From assembly GCA_017889635.1 (NCBI GenBank), contig JAGGAC010000027.1, positions 1-51,677 of the forward strand: DNA of 51,677 nucleotides, read 5' to 3'. This DNA comes from Bacillota bacterium. GTDB lineage: Bacteria > Bacillota > Negativicutes > Sporomusales > CTSoil-080. Shown in pieces: positions 36,981 through 46,427 of the stretch (position 1 is its first letter; the number at the start of each line of letters is the position of its first letter). The notes beneath the pieces are model-generated. The model was not told the DNA's origin. It saw only the letters and a list, made by a program, of their open reading frames with translations, and ran no database searches. The translations under genes were made by a program, and so were the position numbers.

Positions 36981-37313
36981 TCAGGTCTTAATATCAACAT
37001 GCTGTCCAAGCAAAGGATCAGTGCTAGCAGAAAGATCAGCTTGGCTCTCAGGTTCACGATGATTAATTTTCTGGCCTGATTCCTGATGATGCCTTTTCCG
37101 CGGATCTTGCTCGCGATTTTTTTCATCAATCTTTTCGCCTACACTTTTCGTCATACTCTGTACCTGCTGTTGACGACTTGCAGATATTTGTCGCCACTCT
37201 ACAGCATATTGCTGCTCATTAAGTGAGTTCTGCTGCTCATTAAGCTGTTGGATTTTACTCACTTCAGTGGAGCGAGGAATAAGCACCTGCAAGTCGATAG
37301 GTCTTATGCCCAC
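36981..37313 (-). CDS. Small Gln-rich, charged protein in the motility operon
   Basis: 110 residues with a conserved-looking N-terminus (MGIRPIDLQVLIPRSTEV) that reads like other short proteins next to flagellar genes in clostridia (impression, not proof). A Gln-rich helical middle (about 20-55) follows, and then a highly charged, probably disordered tail. There is no signal or membrane segment. It starts at a GTG after AGGTGGTGG. It lies between the FapA/DUF342 gene and the SwrB-like gene, so a link with motility is likely, but no function is known. Confidence 0.65.
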   Translation of the reverse strand: MGIRPIDLQVLIPRSTEVSKIQQLNEQQNSLNEQQYAVEWRQISASRQQQVQSMTKSVGEKIDEKNREQDPRKRHHQESGQKINHREPESQADLSASTDPLLGQHVDIKT

Positions 37314-37341
37314 TTAATCCACCACCTTGACTTACTTATTA

Positions 37342-38958
37342 TTACTTAAAAGAACCAACTTTGATCTCGCCATCTTCGGCAAAGAAAGAAGCAAATTTTT
37401 GAATTTCCCGAATTGGTTTTACCAAAGTTCCAATTACAATCTTTGCTCCGGGAAAAATTGAGTCCGATATCCGAATACGACCAAAGCGAGTTTCTTCAAA
37501 AATATGCTCGATCTCAGTTACCCGGCGACGCATTCCATCAATTGAGCCAGCCAAATGAAACTGAGCCTTAGTCATTTTCAGCATCATTTCCCGTTTCTCT
37601 GGCGGCATTTCATTCTGGTTCATGCTTTTTAAAATAGTAAGTGCCTTTTGAGCCTGATCTAAACTTGCCTCAGCAGTTTTAAGTTCTTTACGCAGCGTTT
37701 GATATTCTTGGCGGATTTCAGGATTTACTCCAACTTCCAATTCAGTAGCTACTGCCAAGTGTGTTCCCACCACTTTGGCCCTAATTTCCTCAGCTGCCAT
37801 AACATGCCCTCCGGCAATAATCCCGCGCTTTCCTTCAACAATCAGTCGTTTGCCGGCGTTAACACGACTATGAAGTATTGCATCAGCAACAATAATATCA
37901 GAACCGGCTGTAACAATGCCATTCTCAATAAACTTAGCGGTTACATTTTCTAATGCTTTAACTTCGCCACGCTGCATCCCCTGAATCCCGCCGCGAATCA
38001 CAATGTTTTTGCCAATAGCAGTACCGCCACTGATTGAACCGTGAATATCTACATTGCCATCAGCCTCTACTTTAAAGCCGTTTTGTATCGAGCCCCGGAC
38101 AACTACGTTTCCGACAAAAGTCACATTTCCGGTAGACAAATCAACGTCTCCCTTGATTTCAATCACCGGCGATATATTAATTTTATTATTAATAAACTGC
38201 ACCTGCCCCGAAATTGCAGCGTACAGTTTGTTATCTTCTATTCTGACGTTTTTTCCAGCAGGCATCAATATATCCTTGCCAGATTTGGCGTAGGCTGGCT
38301 GTCCCAAAACATCAATACCTGCTTTACCAGGCGTTGCTATTATCTTTTCTGCTAGAAGATCGCCTTCATTCACTACAGTAAATAAATTCAAATCCTTTAA
38401 ATCAACCCGGCCATCAGCCAGCTCCATAGGACGCCCCTTATTCTCCATATCGATAAAATATTTAAGCTTAGCATCTGTCCCATCCACCGGTCTGTCGCCT
38501 TTAGCACACACTCCTCGGCTTCCAGGACGCTGCATCACTCGCTTGATAGCTTCTTCATCAATACCATGACTAATACCAGCACTGTGAATTTTTTCCATTA
38601 CCTCTGCTAAAGTAAGTTCCCGACTATTCTTCGGTAATATAATTGTAAGCGAAGCTTCCATACGCTCACGATCTACCAATATCTGAAATTCAGGTTCTGC
38701 AAGCTCGGTAGCCGAATTTTCAGCAATCTTTACCGCCACTCCGGCGGCTTCTTTTACAGTCCGAACAACGAGCCCTACGTTAACTCCGGAAATTTTACGA
38801 CCTTTCAAATCATTTAGAATATCAGCATCTTTAACTGGGGTACCTTCATTTTTTGGTGGATATACTACCAGATGAACGCCCTGCTCATCCAGGGTAATTT
38901 GATAACTACCATTTGTCACTTCCGCTAAATTACCTAGATTGTTGACAAAGTCGCTCAT
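37342..38958 (-). CDS. FapA/DUF342 family protein
   Basis: 538 residues. The N-terminal third is a mixed alpha/beta region with the DUF342 segments. From about 200 there is a right-handed parallel beta-helix with repeating short strands and GNV/GDV-type turns (about 240-390), then a coiled coil (about 415-480) and a small C-terminal domain. DUF342 proteins are common beside sigma-D and chemotaxis genes in Firmicutes (family knowledge) and are thought to be polymeric or surface scaffold proteins; the exact role is unknown. GGGAGGG precedes the ATG. Confidence 0.82.
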   Translation of the reverse strand: MSDFVNNLGNLAEVTNGSYQITLDEQGVHLVVYPPKNEGTPVKDADILNDLKGRKISGVNVGLVVRTVKEAAGVAVKIAENSATELAEPEFQILVDRERMEASLTIILPKNSRELTLAEVMEKIHSAGISHGIDEEAIKRVMQRPGSRGVCAKGDRPVDGTDAKLKYFIDMENKGRPMELADGRVDLKDLNLFTVVNEGDLLAEKIIATPGKAGIDVLGQPAYAKSGKDILMPAGKNVRIEDNKLYAAISGQVQFINNKINISPVIEIKGDVDLSTGNVTFVGNVVVRGSIQNGFKVEADGNVDIHGSISGGTAIGKNIVIRGGIQGMQRGEVKALENVTAKFIENGIVTAGSDIIVADAILHSRVNAGKRLIVEGKRGIIAGGHVMAAEEIRAKVVGTHLAVATELEVGVNPEIRQEYQTLRKELKTAEASLDQAQKALTILKSMNQNEMPPEKREMMLKMTKAQFHLAGSIDGMRRRVTEIEHIFEETRFGRIRISDSIFPGAKIVIGTLVKPIREIQKFASFFAEDGEIKVGSFK

Positions 38959-38973
38959 AGCATTCCCTCCCTT

Positions 38974-39744
38974 TTATAGCAGGCTGGCCTTAGCACGAGA
39001 CAAAGCCCCTCTTAACCTAAAGATAGCCTTGGTATGAAGCTGAGATATCCGAGCTTCAGTCAGTTTAAGAATAAGACTGATTTCTTTTAAGGTAAGTTCT
39101 TCATAATAATATAATGTTATAACCAAACGTTCCTTTTCCGATAATTTATCAATTGTTTTTGCCAAAATTGCTTTTACTTCTTCCTCCTCGAGATATTGCG
39201 TAGGATTCGCTCCCACTCCCGATGGAGTTTCTGATTTTACATAATCATCTAAAGGAATTATTGTACAACTGCTAATAGTATTTAGAAGGTTGTGCAATTG
39301 GAGCAGCGTTATTCCCATCGCGGCAGCAATTTCTTCATCTTTCGCGGATCGTCCGAAGTTATGCTCCAACTGGGAAACTACCTGCTCATACTGGCGCGCT
39401 TTTTGCCGCACTGTAACCGGAATCCAGTCTTGAGCCCGGAGCGAATCAATCATGGCACCACGAATTCGCGCTACTGCATATGTTTCAAATTTGACGCCCC
39501 TAGTAATATCATATCGTTCAATTGCTTCAAGCAAACCAAAAAACCCATTACCTGCAAGATCATCTTTATCAACATGCGACGGAAGTCCAATAGATATTCG
39601 CCCAGTAACTAATTTAACCAGTGGCATATAATGTTCAATTAACTTCTCACGGATATCGCTCGTTCTATTCTTTTTATATTCAGTCCATAAACTCTGAACT
39701 TCCACTAACTGATCTTCACTTTGATTTTCTCGCTTCGCCAGCAT
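38974..39744 (-). CDS. sigD: RNA polymerase sigma factor for motility (FliA/SigD/WhiG family)
   Basis: A sigma-28 type factor for late flagellar and chemotaxis genes. The 256 residues carry region 2 with DLAGNGFFGLLEAIERYDITRG near 66-87 and the VARIRGAMIDSLRAQDW segment. Region 3 follows, and region 4 with a KLSEKERLVITLYYYEELTLKE segment ends in a helix-turn-helix. GGGGG precedes the ATG. It sits after cheD, as sigD does in B. subtilis. An anti-sigma factor (FlgM) is not in this window. Confidence 0.92.
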   Translation of the reverse strand: MLAKRENQSEDQLVEVQSLWTEYKKNRTSDIREKLIEHYMPLVKLVTGRISIGLPSHVDKDDLAGNGFFGLLEAIERYDITRGVKFETYAVARIRGAMIDSLRAQDWIPVTVRQKARQYEQVVSQLEHNFGRSAKDEEIAAAMGITLLQLHNLLNTISSCTIIPLDDYVKSETPSGVGANPTQYLEEEEVKAILAKTIDKLSEKERLVITLYYYEELTLKEISLILKLTEARISQLHTKAIFRLRGALSRAKASLL

Positions 39745-39767
39745 AGCTATCGACCCCCAATGCTATT

Positions 39768-40118
39768 TCATTGCCCTTGATTCGAAATGCGGTCAAAATG
39801 CTCAGGCATAAAGGGGCTAAACTCTTTATCGGTGTCAGGCGCTTTCACCGATTCGACTTCGCCGCTAACATCTTCACTAGTTATATCAATGTTTTGCCCC
39901 TTCGTCACAACTTTCGCCTCTGTTTCAACAATAAACGGTTCAATTATCCTTCTTTCGATTATACCTATTAATAGGTAACCGATAGCCCCAAGCAAAACGG
40001 TCGAAAAAAGCGCGCGATGTAAAACAGTTAACAGTCTGACATCATTAAGTAAAGCAAATATGGTAGTGAGAGTGCCACCAACCAGCGCCAAGCCCAATGA
40101 ACCTTGCAGCTTACGCAT
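39768..40118 (-). CDS. Small two-helix membrane protein in the chemotaxis block
   Basis: 116 residues with two predicted membrane helices (about 7-26 and 36-56), an acidic soluble tail, and a distinctive FSPFMPEHFDRIS end. The ATG at 40118 follows GGGAGGG; the frame is open further upstream into cheD without a site. It lies between cheD and the sigma gene, where B. subtilis has none. I do not recognise the family; a motility-linked role is an inference from position. Confidence 0.65.
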   Translation of the reverse strand: MRKLQGSLGLALVGGTLTTIFALLNDVRLLTVLHRALFSTVLLGAIGYLLIGIIERRIIEPFIVETEAKVVTKGQNIDITSEDVSGEVESVKAPDTDKEFSPFMPEHFDRISNQGQ

Positions 40119-40134
40119 CTTGTTGCCCTCCCTC

Positions 40135-40620
40135 TTATAATTCTTTTTCACCTTTATCAATAGTTTTTATTCGAAAAATACCATTAGTCAGATTCAATTC
40201 CACAGTTCGTCCATAGTTTCCACCAGTATCTTCGGCCACCATTCTTAAATCAAGTTGTTTAAGAACTACGCGTACAGCTTCAGAGTTTCGTTCGCCGACC
40301 CTCATGATATCAGTGGCATTAGCAAATGTAAACATCTGCGCTCCGCCAGCAATTTTAGCTGTTATTCGCTTTTTTGCAGCTCCCCCCTTAAGCATATCTT
40401 CAAGCATAATGGGTAGACAAGTATCAGCAAACTTGGCCGGATTATCCGAGGAACGCGCCTGAGTACTATCAGGAAGCATAATATGCGCAAGACCGCCAAT
40501 TTTAGTCACCGGGTCATAAAGAGCGATTCCAACACATGATCCCAGGCCGTAACTGATCAAAGAGGCGGGGTTTGATCCGACTTTATAATCAGCCATGCCA
40601 ACCTTGATTAACTCCGCCAT
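40135..40620 (-). CDS. cheD: Chemoreceptor glutamine deamidase CheD
   Basis: Deamidates Gln residues of chemoreceptors and pairs with CheC. The 161 residues have the catalytic Cys at about 29 in GLGSCVGIALYD and His at about 46 in GGLAHIMLP. The usual third residue, Thr six before the Cys, is Ser here (Ser 23). Its ATG overlaps the last base of the cheC stop codon (TAATG), implying coupled translation. Confidence 0.95.
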   Translation of the reverse strand: MAELIKVGMADYKVGSNPASLISYGLGSCVGIALYDPVTKIGGLAHIMLPDSTQARSSDNPAKFADTCLPIMLEDMLKGGAAKKRITAKIAGGAQMFTFANATDIMRVGERNSEAVRVVLKQLDLRMVAEDTGGNYGRTVELNLTNGIFRIKTIDKGEKEL

Positions 40621-41240
40621 TACACCTTCACCCCTATTGCCGCAAGAATCGTTCCTAGTGATCCGGGATCAGGAATAAGGAAGAAGTGGCCCTTTACGCC
40701 ATCCGCTTCAGTGGTAAATTCAGTTTCAATAACTAGTGCATGATCGCCCATTTGTCCAAGTTGTATTAAAATAACGCTTAAGATCGCCCCTGCCATATCC
40801 ATTGCCAAAGCAGGAATTGACGGCAACAATGTAAACTTCGTAAAGTACGATAAAGAATTAAGATATGCTCCAGCAAGAATATTGCCGATCTCCAGCAAAG
40901 CCGATTGATCCATTTCATCCAGCGTGTTAGACTCCCGATCAGGCCGCCCCATCAGAGTATCAACAAGATAAAAAGCACTCTCCCTTGGCAACAAAAACAG
41001 AATACTGCCAGGGGCCGGCCCAAATACCCTTAAGTAAACACCAGCCACCATAGTATCAGGACCGCCAACGACATCCGGAACTTCTCCTAGTGGTAGTATG
41101 CATACCTTGGGTACCGTCATATCAATCTTCCGATTGATAATCTGAGATAAAGCTGTTGCCGCATTACCAGCGCCAACATTACCTACCTCTTTTAAAGCAT
41201 CAAGTTGCAATTCCGACAGCTTTAAAACTTCTTCCGACAT
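40620..41240 (-). CDS. cheC: CheY-P phosphatase CheC
   Basis: Dephosphorylates CheY-P and binds CheD. The 206 residues show two active-site helices: D14-E18-N21 in the first, LDALKEVGN, and S113-E117-N120 in the second, SALLEIGN. Both keep the E and N residues, so both sites look functional. It lies between cheW and cheD. Confidence 0.95.
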   Translation of the reverse strand: MSEEVLKLSELQLDALKEVGNVGAGNAATALSQIINRKIDMTVPKVCILPLGEVPDVVGGPDTMVAGVYLRVFGPAPGSILFLLPRESAFYLVDTLMGRPDRESNTLDEMDQSALLEIGNILAGAYLNSLSYFTKFTLLPSIPALAMDMAGAILSVILIQLGQMGDHALVIETEFTTEADGVKGHFFLIPDPGSLGTILAAIGVKV

Positions 41241-41273
41241 ATGTTCACCTCTTATTACTCAGAATCCCCCTGC

Positions 41274-41741
41274 TTAACTATTCTTGGCTAACTCAAGACC
41301 AACTCCCACAATGGCCTCCAGGTTAAGCAAAATAAGCAGCCGATCCTCGTGTTTGCCGACCCCACTCAAATACTGAGCATTTACACCACTAACAATAGTC
41401 TGCGGCGGCTCTATACTATCAGAATTAATTGATGTCACTTCCGAAACAGCATCAACAATGATACCAACAACAATATCCGCCACTTTGACAATAATGACAC
41501 GGGTATCATCAGTGTACTCTCCTGGAAGAAGGCCAAGACGCTTCTTTAAATCAATAACAGGCAAAACATTTCCACGCAAATTAATAACACCTTTAACATA
41601 ATCAGGCGACTGAGGCACACGAGCAATCTCCAACATCCTTTTTATTTCCTGTACCTGCAAGATACTGACCCCATACTCCTCTCGACCCAATCTGAATACC
41701 ACCAACTGGGTGTCGTTACTAGAGACAAAGTTTTCAGACAT
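41274..41741 (-). CDS. cheW: Chemotaxis coupling protein CheW
   Basis: Links chemoreceptors to CheA. The 155 residues are a single CheW domain with VVFRLGREEYGVSILQVQEI near 14-33, a VKGVINLRGNVLPVIDLKKRLG segment, and IVGIIVDAVSEV. It is 12 bases downstream of cheA in a che operon order like that of B. subtilis. Confidence 0.96.
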   Translation of the reverse strand: MSENFVSSNDTQLVVFRLGREEYGVSILQVQEIKRMLEIARVPQSPDYVKGVINLRGNVLPVIDLKKRLGLLPGEYTDDTRVIIVKVADIVVGIIVDAVSEVTSINSDSIEPPQTIVSGVNAQYLSGVGKHEDRLLILLNLEAIVGVGLELAKNS

Positions 41742-41753
41742 AATTTCACCCCT

Positions 41754-43787
41754 TTATTGCATTAGTGTTCCGACGTCCAGAATAAGCGCTACTTGGCCAT
41801 TGCCTAATATAGTTGCGCCAGCGAGAATTTTAATACCTGCAAGAAGTTTTCCCAGCGATTTGATCACAATTTCCTGCTGACCAATCAAAGTATCAACAAT
41901 TACTCCAGCCTTCTGTTCACCCATATGAACAATAACTACAAAAAGCTCTTCCCGATTTTCGCTACTGGAGTTCTCAGCACCAAGCTTCTTCGCCAAACGA
42001 ACAATAGGGATTATTTGACCGCGTAATAAAATGACTTCCTGATCTTGAATAGTTTTTATATCCCCTGGCGTAATGTTAATAGTACTGTCAATTGACCCGA
42101 GCGGAATAGCATAAATCTCCTGACACACTTCCACAAGCAACGCCTGGATTATTGCCAAAGTAAGCGGCAACTTGATCTTAAATTTTGAACCTTCATTGAT
42201 TTTTGTTTCAACATCAACCATTCCACCAAGTGCTTCAATTTTTGTTTTAACCGCATCCATACCAACACCGCGTCCAGATACATCAGTCACAGCCTTAGCT
42301 GTAGAGAATCCGGGAAGGAAAACCAATCGTACCGCTTCAGCGGTATCCATTTTATCTGCCTCGGCCTGAGAAATAAGCCCCTTTTCTACCGCTTTTGCTT
42401 TAACAATGTCCGGATTTATTCCGGCACCATCATCCTCGACCATAATAAGCACATTATTGCCCTCATGTCTGGCAATAAGCCGAACCTCACTAATCGGGTT
42501 TTTCCCTTTAGCCTGTCGATCAGAAGGACTCTCCACACCATGGTCGACAGCATTTCGCAACAAATGAACTAATGGATCGCCAATCTCATCAATTACCGTT
42601 CGATCAAGTTCAGTTTCTTCCCCTTGAATAATCAAGTTTACTTCTTTATTCAGTTCATGCGAAAGATCTCGCACCATCCGCGGAAACCGGTTAAATACCT
42701 GTCCAACCGGAACCATCCGAACTTTCATAACTACTGACTGCAAATCGGTAGTAACCCGATCCATTTGTTCAATAGTTTCTACAAGATCAGTTAGCCGATG
42801 GCTTAAGCCAATTTGTTCCAGTCTGGTTTTATTGATAACCAATTCGCCAACTAAATTCAGTAATGAGTCCAACTTATCAATATCCACCCGCACCGATTGG
42901 CCACTTTTTAGTTTCTTATCAGAACTACTAGTTTGTTCAGCTCCTCCAGCAGTCTTAACTGGAGGTTTAGTAGTAATTTGAGATTGTTTTTCCGCCTGAC
43001 CCGCTTTAGGCTGTTCTTGAGAAACACAATCTGTTTCAGCTAAAGGCAAAACATTAGCACTGTCGACTTCAGAAATTGACAATACCGTACTTTGAATTTT
43101 TTGCGCCTCAGCACCAGTCAAAATAACAGCGCTAAAACTTAAAGCAAAATTTTCCTTTTCCAATTCCTCAGCCGCAGGTACACTTTTTATCACATCGCCA
43201 AGTTCATCTAACGCATTCATAACCATATATGCTCGTGCAGATTTTAAAAGACAGCCATCCCGCAAATTAACTTGTACTTCGTACGCTTGTAAACCTTGAC
43301 ATTTGGCTTCGTGGATAACATTTGCCTCAGTGGCATCAATTATTATGTCACTGGTTTTATCTTCAGACGAAACAGTTGGAGCTAAGTCAGCTGTAATTCC
43401 CCCATTATCACCGGAAGCAAGTTTTACCAGTGCTCCAACAAGCGGTTTGATATCTAACCCAGCTTCCGAACCGCCAGCAATAGCCTCCACCATTTGTTCC
43501 AACGTATCAACACATTTAAATAATGTATTCAATATGGATTCATTGGCTTTTAGCTGTTCTTTTCGCAACAAATCAAGGATATTCTCCATCTCGTGAGTCA
43601 GTTCCGCAACCAATGTAAAACCCATGGTAGCTGACATACCCTTAATTGTGTGGGCGCTCCGGAAAATTTCATCAAGTACAGCCAAGTTATTTGGATCGTT
43701 TTCCAAGTCAAGCAAGCAACGGTTTAAGGCCTGAAGGTGCTCCCTCGACTCCTCCAAAAACATACCCATATACTGGTTTACATCCAT
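41754..43787 (-). CDS. cheA: Chemotaxis histidine kinase CheA
   Basis: Autophosphorylates and passes phosphate to CheY and CheB. The 677 residues start with an HPt domain (His at about 46 in SAHTIKGMS). A P2-like region with Gln/Thr linkers follows, then a dimerisation domain (about 310-370) and an ATPase with HLLRNAVDHGVE, DDGAGIN and GFSTAKAVTDVSGRGVGMD. A C-terminal CheW-like domain ends the protein. GGAGGTG precedes the ATG at 43787; the open frame to 43838 lies in cheB and was dropped. Confidence 0.96.
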   Translation of the reverse strand: MDVNQYMGMFLEESREHLQALNRCLLDLENDPNNLAVLDEIFRSAHTIKGMSATMGFTLVAELTHEMENILDLLRKEQLKANESILNTLFKCVDTLEQMVEAIAGGSEAGLDIKPLVGALVKLASGDNGGITADLAPTVSSEDKTSDIIIDATEANVIHEAKCQGLQAYEVQVNLRDGCLLKSARAYMVMNALDELGDVIKSVPAAEELEKENFALSFSAVILTGAEAQKIQSTVLSISEVDSANVLPLAETDCVSQEQPKAGQAEKQSQITTKPPVKTAGGAEQTSSSDKKLKSGQSVRVDIDKLDSLLNLVGELVINKTRLEQIGLSHRLTDLVETIEQMDRVTTDLQSVVMKVRMVPVGQVFNRFPRMVRDLSHELNKEVNLIIQGEETELDRTVIDEIGDPLVHLLRNAVDHGVESPSDRQAKGKNPISEVRLIARHEGNNVLIMVEDDGAGINPDIVKAKAVEKGLISQAEADKMDTAEAVRLVFLPGFSTAKAVTDVSGRGVGMDAVKTKIEALGGMVDVETKINEGSKFKIKLPLTLAIIQALLVEVCQEIYAIPLGSIDSTINITPGDIKTIQDQEVILLRGQIIPIVRLAKKLGAENSSSENREELFVVIVHMGEQKAGVIVDTLIGQQEIVIKSLGKLLAGIKILAGATILGNGQVALILDVGTLMQ

Positions 43788-43788
43788 T

Positions 43789-44850
43789 TTATACACCTCC
43801 GTGTTTAGTTTGCAGATGTCGGACGATTTCCGAAGCAATTGCTGGAAGAGGTACGACTTTATCGATAATGCCTAGTTCGATTGCAGACTTTGGCATTCCG
43901 AATACAACTGTAGTTGACTGATCTTCGGCTATTGTATAACCGCCACTCTGTTTAATTTCTTGCATGCCGCGTGCTCCATCACTGCCCATGCCAGTTAAAA
44001 TAACCCCAGTAGCCAATGATCCATAGATTTTTGCAACTGACTCCATTAATGGGTTAACAGAAGGTCGATGCGAACCTATCGGCGGGCCTTGATTTAGTTT
44101 TACAACCGTTCTTGTACCGTCGCGTTCAACAGTCATATGATAATCACCGGGAGCAATAAGTACACTTCCCGGTTTAACCACATCATTGTGTTCAGCCTCC
44201 TTTACAGAGAGCGCACACAATGAATCAAGACGATTGGCCAAAGACTTAGTAAATCCTGGTGGCATGTGTTGAACAATGACTACACCGCAAGGAAGATTGC
44301 CTGGTAACCGAGTCACTAGTTCCTGAAGCGCCCTCGGACCACCGGTAGAAGTACCAATAGCCACAATTTGCTCCTTTACTGCAACTGAAAAACTTGGAGA
44401 GAGTTTATATTCACTAGCCGGAGGTCTAACGGCCTGAAACTTCTGTAATTTATTTACATTCGCTCGAGCGGCAGCACGGCATTTTGCTACAATTTCAGTC
44501 CTTATATTATCAATGTTGGATATTGGTCCAGCTGATTTAGCGACAAAGTCCACTGCACCATTTTCCAGAGCCCTAATTGTAGCGTCAGCTCCGTCCTTGG
44601 TTAAGCTGCTCACCATAACCACCGGAGTAGGCACCTCACGCATAATGACTTCCAGAGCGCTAATGCCGTCAAGAACCGGCATTTCAACATCAAGCGTAAC
44701 TACATCAGGCTTAAGAAGTTTAACTTTGTCAATAGCCTCCTGACCGTTTCTAGCCACATCAACAACAGTAAAATCCATCTCAGCGGCAAACAAATCGCTT
44801 AAAACTTTGCGCATGAAAGCGGAATCATCGACAACAATTATTTTTATCAC
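43789..44850 (-). CDS. cheB: Chemotaxis methylesterase/response regulator CheB
   Basis: Removes methyl groups from, or deamidates, chemoreceptors when phosphorylated by CheA. The 353 residues have a receiver domain with VVDDSAFMRK and phosphoacceptor D54 in TLDVEMP, then a linker and the methylesterase domain with the serine in IGTSTGGPRAL, His in VQHMPPGFT and Asp in LTGMGSDGARGM. I start it at a GTG at 44850 behind AAGGTGGG; a GTG four codons upstream overlaps that site. Its stop is one base from the cheA start. Confidence 0.95.
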   Translation of the reverse strand: MIKIIVVDDSAFMRKVLSDLFAAEMDFTVVDVARNGQEAIDKVKLLKPDVVTLDVEMPVLDGISALEVIMREVPTPVVMVSSLTKDGADATIRALENGAVDFVAKSAGPISNIDNIRTEIVAKCRAAARANVNKLQKFQAVRPPASEYKLSPSFSVAVKEQIVAIGTSTGGPRALQELVTRLPGNLPCGVVIVQHMPPGFTKSLANRLDSLCALSVKEAEHNDVVKPGSVLIAPGDYHMTVERDGTRTVVKLNQGPPIGSHRPSVNPLMESVAKIYGSLATGVILTGMGSDGARGMQEIKQSGGYTIAEDQSTTVVFGMPKSAIELGIIDKVVPLPAIASEIVRHLQTKHGGV

Positions 44851-44876
44851 AGTTTGTCCCACCTTCGTTCAAAATC

Positions 44877-45518
44877 TTACTCTTGCCGCCGCGCCCTGCT
44901 TTGTCGCTTGAATATATACTTGATAAGTAATTCCCGTGATCTTTCCTTTATATCAGTAAACTTAATCGCAATCCTATAAACCTTCAGTTCTAACAGCAAA
45001 TCTTCCCGTACTACCACACCATTTGCCTCAATGCAACCTGTTTCTGGCAGCTCCAGCGTCAATTTCAGATTGCTATCTTTACCAATAGTTTGTCGTGCTA
45101 TTATAAGCAGCCCTCCACCACTAATATCCTTAGTTGTCACTGCTAATGGCTCCCCTTCTTGACCAGAATCATCAAGCAGTCGCACTGTCATCGGTAATGC
45201 GGTTTGAAAGCGCACAAAATCACGCATTTGTATTTTTACAAATTCTTCCGGTTTTTCCACGAGCCACATGAGTATTGGCTGAGCAAGTTTGTCAACATAT
45301 TTTGTTGTAAACTCCCATACAGTGCTGTTAACTATCACACGTCCTTGAATTTCAGTGCCGGGTAAGAGGAATATCGGTACGCCTTTGTCCATTGGCATAG
45401 CCAAATACAAGTGCTGATTAGTAATCTCTTCAATCCGGCTCGAATAGCGTGCTTTATTCGCTCCGCTAACTATTATTACTTCCAATCGTTGGTTAACGGC
45501 CAATATTTTTGTTGTTAT
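44877..45518 (-). CDS. PilZ-domain protein, YcgR type
   Basis: A c-di-GMP receptor-like protein of about 213 residues. It has an N-terminal YcgR domain (about 1-95) and a PilZ domain (about 100-205) with the ligand-binding RDFVRFQ and DISGGGL motifs, both intact. YcgR proteins slow flagellar rotation in other bacteria (family knowledge); the location among flagellar genes fits. The start is unusual: GGGGGGG lies seven bases before an ATA at 45518, giving ITTKILAVNQRLEV. The first usual start, a TTG at 45503, is 22 bases from that site. Confidence 0.82.
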   Translation of the reverse strand: MTTKILAVNQRLEVIIVSGANKARYSSRIEEITNQHLYLAMPMDKGVPIFLLPGTEIQGRVIVNSTVWEFTTKYVDKLAQPILMWLVEKPEEFVKIQMRDFVRFQTALPMTVRLLDDSGQEGEPLAVTTKDISGGGLLIIARQTIGKDSNLKLTLELPETGCIEANGVVVREDLLLELKVYRIAIKFTDIKERSRELLIKYIFKRQSRARRQE

Positions 45519-45541
45519 CGTTATTCCCCCCCTAGCCCAAT

Positions 45542-46426
45542 TCAGCGCAACCTACTTAAAAATCTACTAAAAAAACCTTTAATACCGCCTGATTTAGCAG
45601 GTTTACCATACAATATGCGTTCGGCAATATACTGTATGCACCGAGCCGCAATTGTGTCAGGCTGCGCTAATAATACAGGGATCTGGCTTTTAACAGCTTT
45701 AACTAAATTCTTATCTTCGTAAACAAAACCAAGATTATCTACTGACAACCCTAAAAACTGGTGAGCTACTTTTATTAGTTTGTTGGCAACAATTTCGCCT
45801 TCATCAAACTCATTTACCCGATTAATGACCAAGTTAAGAGAAGCGCATCCATCATAAACATTATAAACTTTCATCAAGGCATAAGCGTCAGCAATCGCGG
45901 TTGGCTCTGGAGTAGTTATGACAATTACTTCGTCAGCCGCAACAACAAAATTCATTACATTGCGGTTAATACCAGCGCCAGTATCGATAAGAATAATGTC
46001 AGCCCAGTCATCATATTGTATTGTTTGTCCTACGAGTTTATCTAATTTGTCCTGACTTAATTCAGCCAATTGATATATTCCTGAACCGCCCGAAATAAAC
46101 TTTACGCCCCTTGGACCTTCAGTAACAATATCAGACAAAGCATAGTTATAGTTTAACAGATCATACAAACTATACTTAGGCGTACATCCCAGCACATACT
46201 CTATGTTCGCTAAGCCAAGATCAGCATCAATAATCATCACCTTTTGACCTAGCTGAGCCAAAGCCAATGCTAAATTAACTGTAAAGTTAGTTTTACCAAC
46301 CCCGCCTTTACCACTAGTTACAGCTATTACCCTTGCCTCTGAAACAGGCTTTTTTATGATGGCGCTTTTAAATGTTGCCTTAGCACCACATACAATTTCG
46401 CGTAATTTATCCGCCTGATCTCGCAT
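45542..46426 (-). CDS. flhG: MinD-like ATPase FlhG (YlxH)
   Basis: Controls number and position of flagella together with FlhF. The 294 residues have an N-terminal activating segment, the deviant Walker A GKGGVGKTNFTVN near 39, switch II IIDADLGLANIE near 64, and a C-terminal membrane-targeting region. GAGGGA precedes the ATG. It starts one base after the flhF stop. Confidence 0.94.
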   Translation of the reverse strand: MRDQADKLREIVCGAKATFKSAIIKKPVSEARVIAVTSGKGGVGKTNFTVNLALALAQLGQKVMIIDADLGLANIEYVLGCTPKYSLYDLLNYNYALSDIVTEGPRGVKFISGGSGIYQLAELSQDKLDKLVGQTIQYDDWADIILIDTGAGINRNVMNFVVAADEVIVITTPEPTAIADAYALMKVYNVYDGCASLNLVINRVNEFDEGEIVANKLIKVAHQFLGLSVDNLGFVYEDKNLVKAVKSQIPVLLAQPDTIAARCIQYIAERILYGKPAKSGGIKGFFSRFLSRLR

Positions 46427-46427
46427 A

